The translations under genes and the position numbers were made by a program. From Rhynchopus euleeides (Eukaryota > Euglenozoa > Diplonemea > Diplonemida > Diplonemidae), in assembly GCA_963210315.1 (NCBI GenBank), contig OY723240.1:2666001-2730000 (forward strand): a DNA stretch of 64,000 bases. The letters are read 5' to 3'. The notes under the pieces were generated by a model. It was not told the DNA's origin. It was given only the letters and a program-made list of their open reading frames with translations, and ran no database searches. Within the stretch, counting starts at the first letter, position 1; each line of letters starts with the position of its first letter. Below are positions 8,501 to 22,298 of this stretch, piece after piece.

Positions 8501-11500
8501 CATGCCATTGGTGCACTGGGCCAAACTCCCCCAAACTCCCCCATGCCATTGGTGCACTGGGCCAAACTCCCCCAAACTCCCCCATGCCATTAGTGCACTG
8601 GGCCAAACTCCCCCAAACTCCCCCATGCCATTGGTGCACTGGGCCAAACTCCCCCAAACTCCCCCATGCCATTAGTGCACTGGGCCAAACTCCCCCAAAC
8701 TCCCCCATGCCATTACTGTACTGGGCCAAACTCCCCCAAACTCCCCCATGCCATTGGTGCACTGGGCCAAACTCCCCCAAACTCCCCCATGCCATTGGTG
8801 CACTGGGCCAAACTCCCCCAAACTCCCCCATGCCATTAGTGCACTGGGCCAAACTCCCCCAAACTCCCCCATGCCATTAGTGTACTGGGCCAAACTCCCA
8901 CAAACTCCCCCATGCCATTGGTGCACTGGGCCAAACTCCCCCAAACTCCCCCATGCCATTAGTGTACTGGGCCAAACTCCCCCAAACTCCCCCATGCCAT
9001 TGCTGCACTGGGCCAAACTCCCCCATGCCATTGATGCACTGGGCCAAACTCCCCCAAACTCCCCCATGCCATTGGTGCACTGGGCCAAACTCCCCCAAAC
9101 TCCCCCATGCCATTAGTGTACTGGGCCAAACTCCCCCAAACTCCCCCATGCCATTAGTGTACTGGGCCAAACTCCCCCAAACTCCCCCATGCTATTGGTG
9201 CACTGGGCCAAACTCCCCCATGCCATTGATGCACTGGGCCAAACTCCCCCAAACTCCCCCATGCCATTAGTGCACTGGGCCAAACTCCCCCAAACTCCCC
9301 CATGCCATTAGTGCACTGGGCCAAACTCCCCCAAACTCCCCCATGCCATTGATGCACTGGGCCAAACTCCCCCAAACTCCCCCATGCCATTAGTGCACTG
9401 GGCCAAACTCCCCCAAACTCCCCCATGCCATTAGTGTACTGGGCCAAACTCCCCCAAACTCCCCCATGCCATTAGTGCACTGGGCCAAACTCCCCCAAAC
9501 TCCCCCATGCCATTAGTGCACTGGGCCAAACTCCCCCAAACTCCCCCATGCCATTAGTGCACTGGGCCAAACTCCCCCAAACTCCCCCATGCCATTAGTG
9601 GACTGAGCCAAACTCCCCCAAACTCCCCCATGCCATTAGTGCACTGGGCCAAACTCCCACAAACTCCCCCATGCCATTGATGCACTGGGCCAAACTCCCC
9701 CAAACTCCCCCATGCCATTGATGCACTGGGCCAAACTCCCCCAAACTCCCCCATGCCATTGGTGCACTGGGCCAAACTCCCCCAAACTCCCCCATGCCAT
9801 TAGTGCACTGGGCCAAACTCCCACAAACTCCCCCATGCCATTGGTGCACTGGGCCAAACTCCCCCAAACTCCCCCATGCCATTGGTGCACTGGGCCAAAC
9901 TCCCACAAACTCCCTTATGCCATTGGTGCACTGGGCCAAACTCCCACAAACTCCCCCATGCCATTAGTGCACTGGGCCAAACTCCCCCAAACTCCCCCAT
10001 GCCATTAGTGCACTGGGCCAAACTCCCCCAAACTCCCCCATGCCATTAGTGTACTGGGCCAAACTCCCACAAACTCCCCCATGCCATTGGTGCACTGGGC
10101 CAAACTCCCCCAAACTCCCCCATGCCATTAGTGCACTGGGCCAAACTCCCCCAAACTCCCCCATGCCATTGGTGCACTGGGCCAAACTCCCCCAAACTCC
10201 CCCATGCCATTGGTGCACTGGGCCAAACTCCCCCAAACTCCCCCATGCCATTAGTGCACTGGGCCAAACTCCCCCAAACTCCCCCATGCCATTGGTGCAC
10301 TGGGCCAAACTCCCCCAAACTCCCCCATGCCATTGGTGCACTGGGCCAAACTCCCCCAAACTCCCCCATGCCATTAGTGCACTGGGCCAAACTCCCCCAA
10401 ACTCCCCCATGCCATTGGTGCACTGGGCCAAACTCCCCCAAACTCCCCCATGCCATTAGTGCACTGGGCCAAACTCCCCCAAACTCCCCCATGCCATTAC
10501 TGTACTGGGCCAAACTCCCCCAAACTCCCCCATGCCATTGGTGCACTGGGCCAAACTCCCCCAAACTCCCCCATGCCATTGGTGCACTGGGCCAAACTCC
10601 CCCAAACTCCCCCATGCCATTAGTGCACTGGGCCAAACTCCCCCAAACTCCCCCATGCCATTAGTGTACTGGGCCAAACTCCCACAAACTCCCCCATGCC
10701 ATTGGTGCACTGGGCCAAACTCCCCCAAACTCCCCCATGCCATTAGTGTACTGGGCCAAACTCCCCCAAACTCCCCCATGCCATTGCTGCACTGGGCCAA
10801 ACTCCCCCATGCCATTGATGCACTGGGCCAAACTCCCCCAAACTCCCCCATGCCATTGGTGCACTGGGCCAAACTCCCCCAAACTCCCCCATGCCATTAG
10901 TGCACTGGGCCAAACTCCCCCAAACTCCCCCATGCCATTAGTGTACTGGGCCAAACTCCCACAAACTCCCCCATGCCATTGGTGCACTGGGCCAAACTCC
11001 CCCAAACTCCCCCATGCCATTAGTGTACTGGGCCAAACTCCCCCAAACTCCCCCATGCCATTAGTGTACTGGGCCAAACTCCCCCAAACTCCCCCATGCT
11101 ATTGGTGCACTGGGCCAAACTCCCCCATGCCATTGATGCACTGGGCCAAACTCCCCCAAACTCCCCCATGCCATTAGTGCACTGGGCCAAACTCCCCCAA
11201 ACTCCCCCATGCCATTAGTGCACTGGGCCAAACTCCCCCAAACTCCCCCATGCCATTGATGCACTGGGCCAAACTCCCCCAAACTCCCCCATGCCATTAG
11301 TGCACTGGGCCAAACTCCCCCAAACTCCCCCATGCCATTAGTGTACTGGGCCAAACTCCCCCAAACTCCCCCATGCCATTAGTGCACTGGGCCAAACTCC
11401 CCCAAACTCCCCCATGCCATTAGTGCACTGGGCCAAACTCCCCCAAACTCCCCCATGCCATTAGTGCACTGGGCCAAACTCCCACAAACTCCCCCATGCC

Positions 11501-14500
11501 ATTGATGCACTGGGCCAAACTCCCCCAAACTCCCCCATGCCATTGATGCACTGGGCCAAACTCCCCCAAACTCCCCCATGCCATTGGTGCACTGGGCCAA
11601 ACTCCCCCAAACTCCCCCATGCCATTAGTGCACTGGGCCAAACTCCCACAAACTCCCCCATGCCATTGGTGCACTGGGCCAAACTCCCCCAAACTCCCCC
11701 ATGGCATTGGTGCACTGGGCCAAACTCCCACAAACTCCCCCATGCCATTGGTGCACTGGGCCAAACTCCCACAAACTCCCCCATGCCATTAGTGCACTGG
11801 GCCAAACTCCCCCAAACTCCCCCATGCCATTAGTGCACTGGGCCAAACTCCCACAAACTCCCCCATGCCATTGATGCACTGGGCCAAACTCCCCCAAACT
11901 CCCCCATGCCATTGATGCACTGGGCCAAACTCCCCCAAACTCCCCCATGCCATTGGTGCACTGGGCCAAACTCCCCCAAACTCCCCCATGCCATTAGTGC
12001 ACTGGGCCAAACTCCCCCAAACTCCCCCATGCCATTGGTGCACTGGGCCAAACTCCCCCAAACTCCCCCATGCCATTGGTGCACTGGGCCAAACTCCCCC
12101 AAACTCCCCCATGCCATTGGTGCACTGGGCCAAACTCCCACAAACTCCCCCATGCCATTGGTGCACTGGGCCAAACTCCCCCAAACTCCCCCATGCCATT
12201 AGTGCACTGGGCCAAACTCCCCCAAACTCCCCCATGCCATTGATGCACTGGGCCAAACTCCCCCAAACTCCCCCATGCCATTAGTGCACTGGGCCAAACT
12301 CCCCCAAACTCCCCCATGCCATTGGTGCACTGGGCCAAACTCCCCCAAACTCCCCCATGCCATTAGTGTACTGGGCCAAACTCCCCCAAACTCCCCCATG
12401 CCATTAGTGCACTGGGCCAAACTCCCCCAAACTCCCCCATGCCATTAGTGCACTGGGCCAAACTCCCACAAACTCCCCCATGCCATTGATGCACTGGGCC
12501 AAACTCCCCCAAACTCCCCCATGCCATTGATGCACTGGGCCAAACTCCCCCAAACTCCCCCATGCCATTGGTGCACTGGGCCAAACTCCCCCAAACTCCC
12601 CCATGCCATTAGTGCACTGGGCCAAACTCCCACAAACTCCCCCATGCCATTGGTGCACTGGGCCAAACTCCCCCAAACTCCCCCATGCCATTGGTGCACT
12701 GGGCCAAACTCCCACAAACTCCCCCATGCCATTGGTGCACTGGGCCAAACTCCCACAAACTCCCCCATGCCATTAGTGCACTGGGCCAAACTCCCCCAAA
12801 CTCCCCCATGCCATTAGTGCACTGGGCCAAACTCCCACAAACTCCCCCATGCCATTGATGCACTGGGCCAAACTCCCCCAAACTCCCCCATGCCATTGAT
12901 GCACTGGGCCAAACTCCCCCAAACTCCCCCATGCCATTGGTGCACTGGGCCAAACTCCCCCAAACTCCCCCATGCCATTAGTGCACTGGGCCAAACTCCC
13001 ACAAACTCCCCCATGCCATTGGTGCACTGGGCCAAACTCCCCCAAACTCCCCCATGGCATTGGTGCACTGGGCCAAACTCCCACAAACTCCCCCATGCCA
13101 TTGGTGCACTGGGCCAAACTCCCACAAACTCCCCCATGCCATTAGTGCACTGGGCCAAACTCCCCCAAACTCCCCCATGCCATTAGTGCACTGGGCCAAA
13201 CTCCCACAAACTCCCCCATGCCATTGATGCACTGGGCCAAACTCCCCCAAACTCCCCCATGCCATTGATGCACTGGGCCAAACTCCCCCAAACTCCCCCA
13301 TGCCATTGGTGCACTGGGCCAAACTCCCCCAAACTCCCCCATGCCATTAGTGCACTGGGCCAAACTCCCCCAAACTCCCCCATGCCATTGGTGCACTGGG
13401 CCAAACTCCCCCAAACTCCCCCATGCCATTGGTGCACTGGGCCAAACTCCCCCAAACTCCCCCATGCCATTGGTGCACTGGGCCAAACTCCCACAAACTC
13501 CCCCATGCCATTGGTGCACTGGGCCAAACTCCCCCAAACTCCCCCATGCCATTAGTGCACTGGGCCAAACTCCCCCAAACTCCCCCATGCCATTGATGCA
13601 CTGGGCCAAACTCCCCCAAACTCCCCCATGCCATTAGTGCACTGGGCCAAACTCCCCCAAACTCCCCCATGCCATTGGTGCACTGGGCCAAACTCCCCCA
13701 AACTCCCCCATGCCATTAGTGTACTGGGCCAAACTCCCCCAAACTCCCCCATGCCATTAGTGCACTGGGCCAAACTCCCCCAAACTCCCCCATGCCATTA
13801 GTGCACTGGGCCAAACTCCCACAAACTCCCCCATGCCATTGATGCACTGGGCCAAACTCCCCCAAACTCCCCCATGCCATTGATGCACTGGGCCAAACTC
13901 CCCCAAACTCCCCCATGCCATTGGTGCACTGGGCCAAACTCCCCCAAACTCCCCCATGCCATTAGTGCACTGGGCCAAACTCCCACAAACTCCCCCATGC
14001 CATTGGTGCACTGGGCCAAACTCCCCCAAACTCCCCCATGCCATTGGTGCACTGGGCCAAACTCCCACAAACTCCCCCATGCCATTGGTGCACTGGGCCA
14101 AACTCCCACAAACTCCCCCATGCCATTAGTGCACTGGGCCAAACTCCCCCAAACTCCCCCATGCCATTAGTGCACTGGGCCAAACTCCGCCAAACTCCCC
14201 CATGCCATTGATGCACTGGGCCAAACTCCCCCAAACTCCCCCATGCCATTGGTGCACTGGGCCAAACTCCCCCAAACTCCCCCATGCCATTTGTGCACTG
14301 GGCCAAACTCCCCCAAACTCCCCCATGCCATTGGTGCACTGGGCCAAACTCCCCCAAACTCCCCCATGCCATTGGTGCACTGGGCCAAACTCCCACAAAC
14401 TCCCCCATGCCATTGGTGCACTGGGCCAAACTCCCCCAAACTCCCCCATGCCATTAGTGCACTGGGCCAAACTCCCCCAAACTCCCCCATGCCATTGATG

Positions 14501-17500
14501 CACTGGGCCAAACTCCCCCAAACTCCCCCATGCCATTAGTGCACTGGGCCAAACTCCCCCAAACTCCCCCATGCCATTAGTGCACTGGGCCAAACTCCCC
14601 CAAACTCCCCCATGCCATTGGTGCACTGGGCCAAACTCCCCCAAACTCCCCCATGCCATTAGTGTACTGGGCCAAACTCCCCCAAACTCCCCCATGCCAT
14701 TAGTGCACTGGGCCAAACTCCCCCAAACTCCCCCATGCCATTAGTGCACTGGGCCAAACTCCCCCAAACTCCCCCATGCCATTAGTGCACTGGGCCAAAC
14801 TCCCCCAAACTCCCCCATGCCATTGATGCACTGGGCCAAACTCCCCCAAACTCCCCCATGCCATTGATGCACTGGGCCAAACTCCCCCAAACTCCCCAAT
14901 GCCATTGGTGCACTGGGCCAAACTCCCCCAAACTCCCCCATGCCATTAGTGCACTGGGCCAAACTTCCACAAACTCCCCCATGCGATTGGTGCACTGGGC
15001 CAAACTCCCCCAAACTCCCCCATGCCATTGGTGCACTGGGCCAAACTCCCACAAACTCCCCCATGCCATTGGTGCACTGGGCCAAACTCCCACAAACTCC
15101 CCCATGCCATTAGTGTACTGGGCCAAACTCCCCCAAACTCCCCCATGCCATTAGTGCACTGGGCCAAACTCCCACAAACTCCCCCATGCCATTGGTGCAC
15201 TGGGCCAAACTCCGCCAAACTCCCCCATGCCATTGATGCACTGGGCCAAACTCCCCCAAACTCCCCCATGCCATTGGTGCACTGGGCCAAACTCCCACAA
15301 ACTCCCCCATGCCATTAGTGTACTGGGCCAAACTCCCACAAACTCCCCCATGCCATTGGTGCACTGGGCCAAACTCCCCCAAACTCCCCCATGCCAGTAG
15401 TGTACTGGGCCAAACTCCCCCAAACTCCCCCATGCCATTAGTGCACTGGGCCAAACTCCCCCAAACTCCCCCATGCCATTAGTGCACTGGGCCAAACTCC
15501 CCCAAACTCCCCCATGCCATTAGTGTACTGGGCCAAACTCCCCCAAACTCCCCCATGCCATTAGTGCACTGGGCCAAACTCCCCCAAACTCCCCCATGCC
15601 ATTAGTGTACTGGGCCAAACTCCCCCAGACTCCCCCATGCCATTAGTGCACTGGGCCAAACTCCCCCAAACTCCCCCATGCCATTGGTGCACTGGGCCAA
15701 ACTCCCACAAACTCCCCCATGCCATTAGTGCACTGGGCCAAACTCCCACAAACTCCCCCATGCCATTAGTGTACTGGGCCAAACTCCCACAAACTCCCCC
15801 ATGCCATTGGTGCACTGGGCCAAACTCCCCCAAACTCCCCCATGCCATTAGTGTACTGGGCCAAACTCCCCCAAACTCCCCCATGCCATTAGTGCACTGG
15901 GCCAAACTCCCCCAAACTCCCCCATGCCATTAGTGTACTGGGCCAAACTCCCCCAAACTCCCCCATGCCATTAGTGCACTGGGCCAAACTCCCCCAAACT
16001 CCCCCTTGCCATTAGTGCACTGGGCCAAACTCCCCCAAACTCCCCCATGCCATTAGTGCACTGGGCCAAACTCCCACAAACTCCCCCATGCCATTGATGC
16101 ACTGGGCCAAACTCCCCCAAACTCCCCCATGCCATTGATGCACTGGGCCAAACTCCCCCAAACTCCCCCATGCCATTGGTGCACTGGGCCAAACTCCCCC
16201 AAACTCCCCCATGCCATTAGTGCACTGGGCCAAACTCCCACAAACTCCCCCATACCATTGGTGCACTGGGCCAAACTCCCCCAAACTCCCCCATGCCATT
16301 GGTGCACTGGGCCAAACTCCCACAAACTCCCCCATGCCATTGGTGCACTGGGCCAAACTCCCACAAACTCCCCCATGCCATTAGTGCACTGGGCCAAACT
16401 CCCCCAAACTCCCCCATGCCATTGGTGCACTGGGCCAAACTCCCACAAACTTCCCCATGCCATTAGTGCACTGGGCCAAACTCCCACAAACTCCCCCATG
16501 CCATTGGTGCACTGGGCCAAACTCCGCCAAACTCCCCCATGCCATTGATGCACTGGGCCAAACTCCCCCAAACTCCCCCATGCCATTGGTGCACTGGGCC
16601 AAACTCCCACAAACTCCCCCATGCCATTAGTGTACTGGGCCAAACTCCCACAAACTCCCCCATGCCATTGGTGCACTGGGCCAAACTCCCCCAAACTCCC
16701 CCATGCCAGTAGTGTACTGGGCCAAACTCCCCCAAACTCCCCCATGCCATTAGTGCACTGGGCCAAACTCCCCCAAACTCCCCCATGCCATTAGTGCACT
16801 GGGCCAAACTCCCCCAAACTCCCCCATGCCATTAGTGTACTGGGCCAAACTCCCCCAAACTCCCCCATGCCATTAGTGCACTGGGCCAAACTCCCCCAAA
16901 CTCCCCCATGCCATTAGTGTACTGGGCCAAACTCCCCCAGACTCCCCCATGCCATTAGTGCACTGGGCCAAACTCCCCCAAACTCCCCCATGCCATTGGT
17001 GCACTGGGCCAAACTCCCACAAACTCCCCCATGCCATTAGTGCACTGGGCCAAACTCCCACAAACTCCCCCATGCCATTAGTGTACTGGGCCAAACTCCC
17101 ACAAACTCCCCCATGCCATTGGTGCACTGGGCCAAACTCCCCCAAACTCCCCCATGCCATTAGTGTACTGGGCCAAACTCCCCCAAACTCCCCCATGCCA
17201 TTAGTGCACTGGGCCAAACTCCCCCAAACTCCCCCATGCCATTAGTGTACTGGGCCAAACTCCCCCAAACTCCCCCATGCCATTAGTGCACTGGGCCAAA
17301 CTCCCCCAAACTCCCCCTTGCCATTAGTGCACTGGGCCAAACTCCCCCAAACTCCCCCATGCCATTAGTGCACTGGGCCAAACTCCCACAAACTCCCCCA
17401 TGCCATTGATGCACTGGGCCAAACTCCCCCAAACTCCCCCATGCCATTGATGCACTGGGCCAAACTCCCCCAAACTCCCCCATGCCATTGGTGCACTGGG

Positions 17501-20500
17501 CCAAACTCCCCCAAACTCCCCCATGCCATTAGTGCACTGGGCCAAACTCCCACAAACTCCCCCATGCCATTGGTGCACTGGGCCAAACTCCCCCAAACTC
17601 CCCCATGCCATTGGTGCACTGGGCCAAACTCCCACAAACTCCCCCATGCCATTGGTGCACTGGGCCAAACTCCCACAAACTCCCCCATGCCATTAGTGCA
17701 CTGGGCCAAACTCCCCCAAACTCCCCCATGCCATTGGTGCACTGGGCCAAACTCCCACAAACTCCCCCATGCCATTAGTGCACTGGGCCAAACTCCCACA
17801 AACTCCCCCATGCCATTGGTGCACTGGGCCAAACTCCCCCAAACTCCCCCATGCCATTAGTGTACTGGGCCAAACTCCCCCAAACTCCCCCATGCCATTA
17901 GTGCACTGGGGCAAACTCCCCCAAACTCCCCCATGCCATTGGTGCACTGGGCCAAACTCCCCCAAACTCCCCCATGCCATTAGTGCACTGGGCCAAACTC
18001 CCCCAAACTCCCCCATGCCATTGGTGCACTGGGCCAAACTCCCCCAAACTCCCCCATGCCATTAGTGCACTGGGCCAAACTCCCCCAAACTCCCCCATGC
18101 CATTGATGCACTGGGCCAAACTCCCCCAAACTCCCCCATGCCATTGGTGCACTGGGCCAAACTCCCCCAAACTCCCCCATGCCATTAGTGCACTGGGCCA
18201 AACTCCCACAAACTCCCCCATGCCATTGGTGCACTGGGCCAAACTCCCCCAAACTCCCCCATGCCATTGGTGCACTGGGCCAAACTCCCACAAACTCCCC
18301 CATGCCATTGGTGCACTGGGCCAAACTCCCACAAACTCCCCCATGCCATTAGTGTACTGGGCCAAACTCCCCCAAACTCCCCCATGCCATTAGTGCACTG
18401 GGCCAAACTCCCACAAACTCCCCCATGCCATTGGTGCACTGGGCCAAACTCCGCCAAACTCCCCCATGCCATTGATGCACTGGGCCAAACTCCCCCAAAC
18501 TCCCCCATGCCATTGATGCACTGGGCCAAACTCCCCCAAACTCCCCCATGCCATTGGTGCACTGGGCCAAACTCCCACAAACTCCCCCATGCCATTAGTG
18601 TACTGGGCCAAACTCCCACAAACTCCCCCATGCCATTAGTGCACTGGGCCAAACTCCCACAAACTCCCCCATGCCATTGGTGCACTGGGCCAAACTCCCC
18701 CAAACTCCCCCATGCCATTGGTGCACTGGGCCAAACTCCCACAAACTCCCCCATGCCATTGGTGCACTGGGCCAAACTCCCACAAACTCCCCCATGCCAT
18801 TAGTGCACTGGGCCAAACTCCCCCAAACTCCCCCATGCCATTGGTGCACTGGGCCAAACTCCCACAAACTCCCCCATGCCATTAGTGCACTGGGCCAAAC
18901 TCCCACAAACTCCCCCATGCCATTGGTGCACTGGGCCAAACTCCCCCAAACTCCCCCATGCCATTAGTGTACTGGGCCAAACTCCCCCAAACTCCCCCAT
19001 GCCATTAGTGCACTGGGGCAAACTCCCCCAAACTCCCCCATGCCATTGGTGCACTGGGCCAAACTCCCCCAAACTCCCCCATGCCATTAGTGCACTGGGC
19101 CAAACTCCCCCAAACTCCCCCATCCCATTGGTGCACTGGGCCAAACTCCCCCAAACTCCCCCATGCCATTAGTGCACTGGGCCAAACTCCCCCAAACTCC
19201 CCCATGCCATTAGTGCACTGGGCCAAACTCCCACAAACTCCCCCATGCCATTGGTGCACTGGGCCAAACTCCCCCAAACTCCCCCATGCCATTAGTGCAC
19301 TGGGCCAAACTCCCCCAAACTCCCCCATGCCATTAGTGCACTGGGCCAAACTCCCCCAAACTCCCCCATGCCATTGGTGCACTGGGCCAAACTCCCCCAA
19401 ACTCCCCCATGCCATTAGTGCACTGGGCCAAACTCCCCCAAACTCCCCCATGCCATTGATGCACTGGGCCAAACTCCCCCAAACTCCCCCATGCCATTGG
19501 TGCACTGGGCCAAACTCCCCCAAACTCCCCCATGCCATTAGTGCACTGGGCCAAACTCCCACAAACTCCCCCATGCCATTGGTGCACTGGGCCAAACTCC
19601 CCCAAACTCCCCCATGCCATTGGTGCACTGGGCCAAACTCCCACAAACTCCCCCATGCCATTGGTGCACTGGGCCAAACTCCCACAAACTCCCCCATGCC
19701 ATTAGTGTACTGGGCCAAACTCCCCCAAACTCCCCCATGCCATTAGTGCACTGGGCCAAACTCCCACAAACTCCCCCATGCCATTGGTGCACTGGGCCAA
19801 ACTCCGCCAAACTCCCCCATGCCATTGATGCACTGGGCCAAACTCCCCCAAACTCCCCCATGCCATTGGTGCACTGGGCCAAACTCCCACAAACTCCCCC
19901 ATGCCATTAGTGTACTGGGCCAAACTCCCACAAACTCCCCCATGCCATTAGTGCACTGGGCCAAACTCCCACAAACTCCCCCATGCCATTGGTGCACTGG
20001 GCCAAACTCCCCCAAACTCCCCCATGCCATTGGTGCACTGGGCCAAACTCCCACAAACTCCCCCATGCCATTGGTGCACTGGGCCAAACTCCCACAAACT
20101 CCCCCATGCCATTAGTGCACTGGGCCAAACTCCCCCAAACTCCCCCATGCCATTGGTGCACTGGGCCAAACTCCCACAAACTCCCCCATGCCATTAGTGC
20201 ACTGGGCCAAACTCCCACAAACTCCCCCATGCCATTGGTGCACTGGGCCAAACTCCCCCAAACTCCCCCATGCCATTAGTGTACTGGGCCAAACTCCCCC
20301 AAACTCCCCCATGCCATTAGTGCACTGGGGCAAACTCCCCCAAACTCCCCCATGCCATTGGTGCACTGGGCCAAACTCCCCCAAACTCCCCCATGCCATT
20401 AGTGCACTGGGCCAAACTCCCCCAAACTCCCCCATCCCATTGGTGCACTGGGCCAAACTCCCCCAAACTCCCCCATGCCATTAGTGCACTGGGCCAAACT

Positions 20501-20930
20501 CCCCCAAACTCCCCCATGCCATTAGTGCACTGGGCCAAACTCCCACAAACTCCCCCATGCCATTGGTGCACTGGGCCAAACTCCCCCAAACTCCCCCATG
20601 CCATTAGTGCACTGGGCCAAACTCCCCCAAACTCCCCCATGCCATTAGTGCACTGGGCCAAACTCCCACAAACTCCCCCATGCCATTGGTGCACTGGGCC
20701 AAACTCCCCCAAACTCCCCCATGCCATTAGTGCACTGGGCCAAACTCCCCCAAACTCCCCCATGCCATTAGTGCACTGGGCCAAACTCCCACAAACTCCC
20801 CCATGCCATTGGTGCACTGGGCCAAACTCCCCCAAACTCCCCCATGCCATTAGTGCACTGGACCAAACTCCCCCAAACTCCCCCAGGCCATTAGTGTACT
20901 GGGTCGAACTCCCCCAAACTCTCCCAGTGC
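5571..20930. repeat. 41-bp satellite array with higher-order repeats
   Basis: About 370 tandem 41-bp monomers, with occasional 31-bp monomers that lack one AACTCCCCCA block (for example near 6412, 7597, 9017 and 9213). Variant monomers recur at fixed spacing. Around 11.4-14.1 kb the same variant order repeats every 1353 bp (33 monomers). Around 15.1-17.5 kb and 18.6-20.5 kb it repeats every 1312 bp (32 monomers). Rare variants such as ATTACTGTA (near 5905, 8714, 10498) and GTGGACTGAG (near 7773, 9598) recur at about 1.78-1.83 kb (the first pair is 2.8 kb apart), consistent with blocks containing two 31-bp monomers. No gene is supported inside. Confidence 0.97.
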
Positions 20931-21150
20931 ACTAATGGCATGGGGGAGTTTGGGGGAGTTCGACCCAGTACACTAATGGCCTGGGGGAGTTTGGGGGAGT
21001 TTGGCCCAGTGCACTAATGACATGGGGGAGTTTGGCCCAGCACACCAATGGCATGGGGGAGTTTCAGGGAGTTCGACCCAGCACACCAATGGCATGGGGG
21101 AGTTTGGGGGAGTTTGGCCCAGTGCACTAATGGCCTGGGGGAGTGCTTGA
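20931..21150. repeat. Inverted end of the satellite, forming a palindrome
   Basis: After about 20930 the monomers switch to the reverse complement (GGCATGGGGGAGTTTGGGGG). The flanking segments, both carrying the rare GTACTGGGTCGAACT variant (20895 region and its complement near 20960), form a near-perfect inverted repeat with almost no spacer. Later inverted monomers (21005-21150) are irregular in length. A large hairpin or cruciform is possible. Confidence 0.9.
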
Positions 21151-21590
21151 CATGTCAGGAACGATGTGTCAGCCTGAGAACATATGTTAAAAAAAAAAAA
21201 AAAAAAAAAAAATATGTTCACTACCGTGGCCTCCGGCGGCTGGGGGGCTCCGCCCCCCAGACCCCCTGAAGGCGGTCTGCTGACTCCTGGATATCATGAA
21301 CCGCCTGTGGTACGATAGACACGCATGGTCCGCTAGCCGAGCGCTCACGTTCGCGCGCGAAGCGCGCGAATTTTTTCCCCCCTTTTACCAGGTAGGGCAG
21401 CTGCCCTACCTATTAAAGTTTTGGGCACGAGCCCAGCGAGATCACTGCACGGGGGAGTTTGGGGGAGATCCGCCAAGTACCCCAATGATACGGATGTCCT
21501 GTGGGGCCAAAAACCGTTGGACAACGACATTTGAGTCCTCCCGGGGGGGAGGACATGTCTTACCCTGATCATCCTGGCCACCGTGTGCAA
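21151..21590. other. Poly(A) tract, GC hairpin and palindromes; no gene
   Basis: A 23-24 base poly(A) run (21189-21212) is flanked by the direct repeat ATATGTT. Then comes TCACTACCGTGGCCTCCGG at 21218 with a strong GC hairpin (GGGGGGCTCCGCCCCCC), shared with 46695-46746. Further on are the palindromes TTCGCGCGCGAAGCGCGCGAA near 21350 and GGTAGGGCAGCTGCCCTACC at 21392-21411. The latter two look like folded transposon ends, but no partner was found. A short piece of satellite-like GGGGGAGTTTGGGGGAGAT occurs near 21450. Confidence 0.6.
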
Positions 21591-21830
21591 GAGGGGCCAA
21601 GCACCAACGCACACACAACCCGATTTCCTGATGAAGGGTGGTGGTGGTCGTGCCCCCGTCCAACCGTGCAACGCACGGAAACTGCACTATGCAGCAATGT
21701 GCAGCAACACAGCAAACAACAGCAAGCAAAACAGCAAGAAAAGCTCGCGCGCGCCGCTCCTCCCTTTTATAAATCTCCCTTACTGTGGCAAAGCCACTCG
21801 ACTAAAGTCGTTCCGGGGGATTGGGGGAGA
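21591..21830 (-). mobile_element. Second unspliced 5'-region relic of the DIRS-like family
   Basis: Close copy of 812-1049 with small indels. It contains the GAGGGGCC(A/G)AGCACCAACGC 5' UTR block, the acceptor AG at 21629-21628 (minus strand) followed by GAAATCGGGT, the CGCGCGCGAGCTTTTCTTGC region, and TTTAGTCGAGTGGCTTTGCC near 21795. It carries no coding sequence. It serves as an independent witness for the acceptor site and shows that this block is dispersed. Confidence 0.75.
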
Positions 21831-22269
21831 TTCGCCGTTCGCGACATGTCATGACCATGTTCAAGGGGTTCTTCGGGTGTCCCCATTCAGAAAACACCCG
21901 AGAAATATGGCAACTTTGCTAAACTGGACCCAACTCCCCATACTCTTTTTTTCGCCGTTTTTCACCAAAAAAAACCCCGATTTTTGCCCGGAAAATCCGG
22001 AAAATCCGAAAAATCCGTAATTTTAGGCACCCTCCAAACAAGCACATCACCAACTCCGGCTCCTTGTTTTTGCCCACCTCCACCCCACGGCCCCACCCGT
22101 GCAGTTGACCCACGCACAGAAGCTACCACCAAAACAAGCCAGTGCTGCCCCCCCACCCACCCCACAACAGCAGGAACACCTCCCCCTCTCCCTCTCCCCT
22201 CTCTTCCCCCACGGTGCAACACCGTTACCCCATTAATACACCGCACTGCGCTGCGTTAACACCCAAGAT

Positions 22270-22298
22270 CCCCTTCCCCCCCTTCCCCCCTTTCCAGC
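22270..22298 (+). promoter_or_regulatory. Candidate SL acceptor for the 464-aa gene
   Basis: A long pyrimidine tract (CCCCTTCCCCCCCTTCCCCC, then TTTCCAG) ends in AG at 22296-22297. From there to 22458 there is no ATG, so the first ATG of the predicted trans-spliced RNA is the gene start. Confidence 0.55.

Noticed and set aside
57..20935. Many ORFs of 70-280 codons on both strands in the satellite (MAQCTNGMGEFGG... and MPLVHWAKLPQTP...)
   Set aside because: They are translations of the 41-bp repeat in rotating frames, present on both strands and without any independent coding signal.
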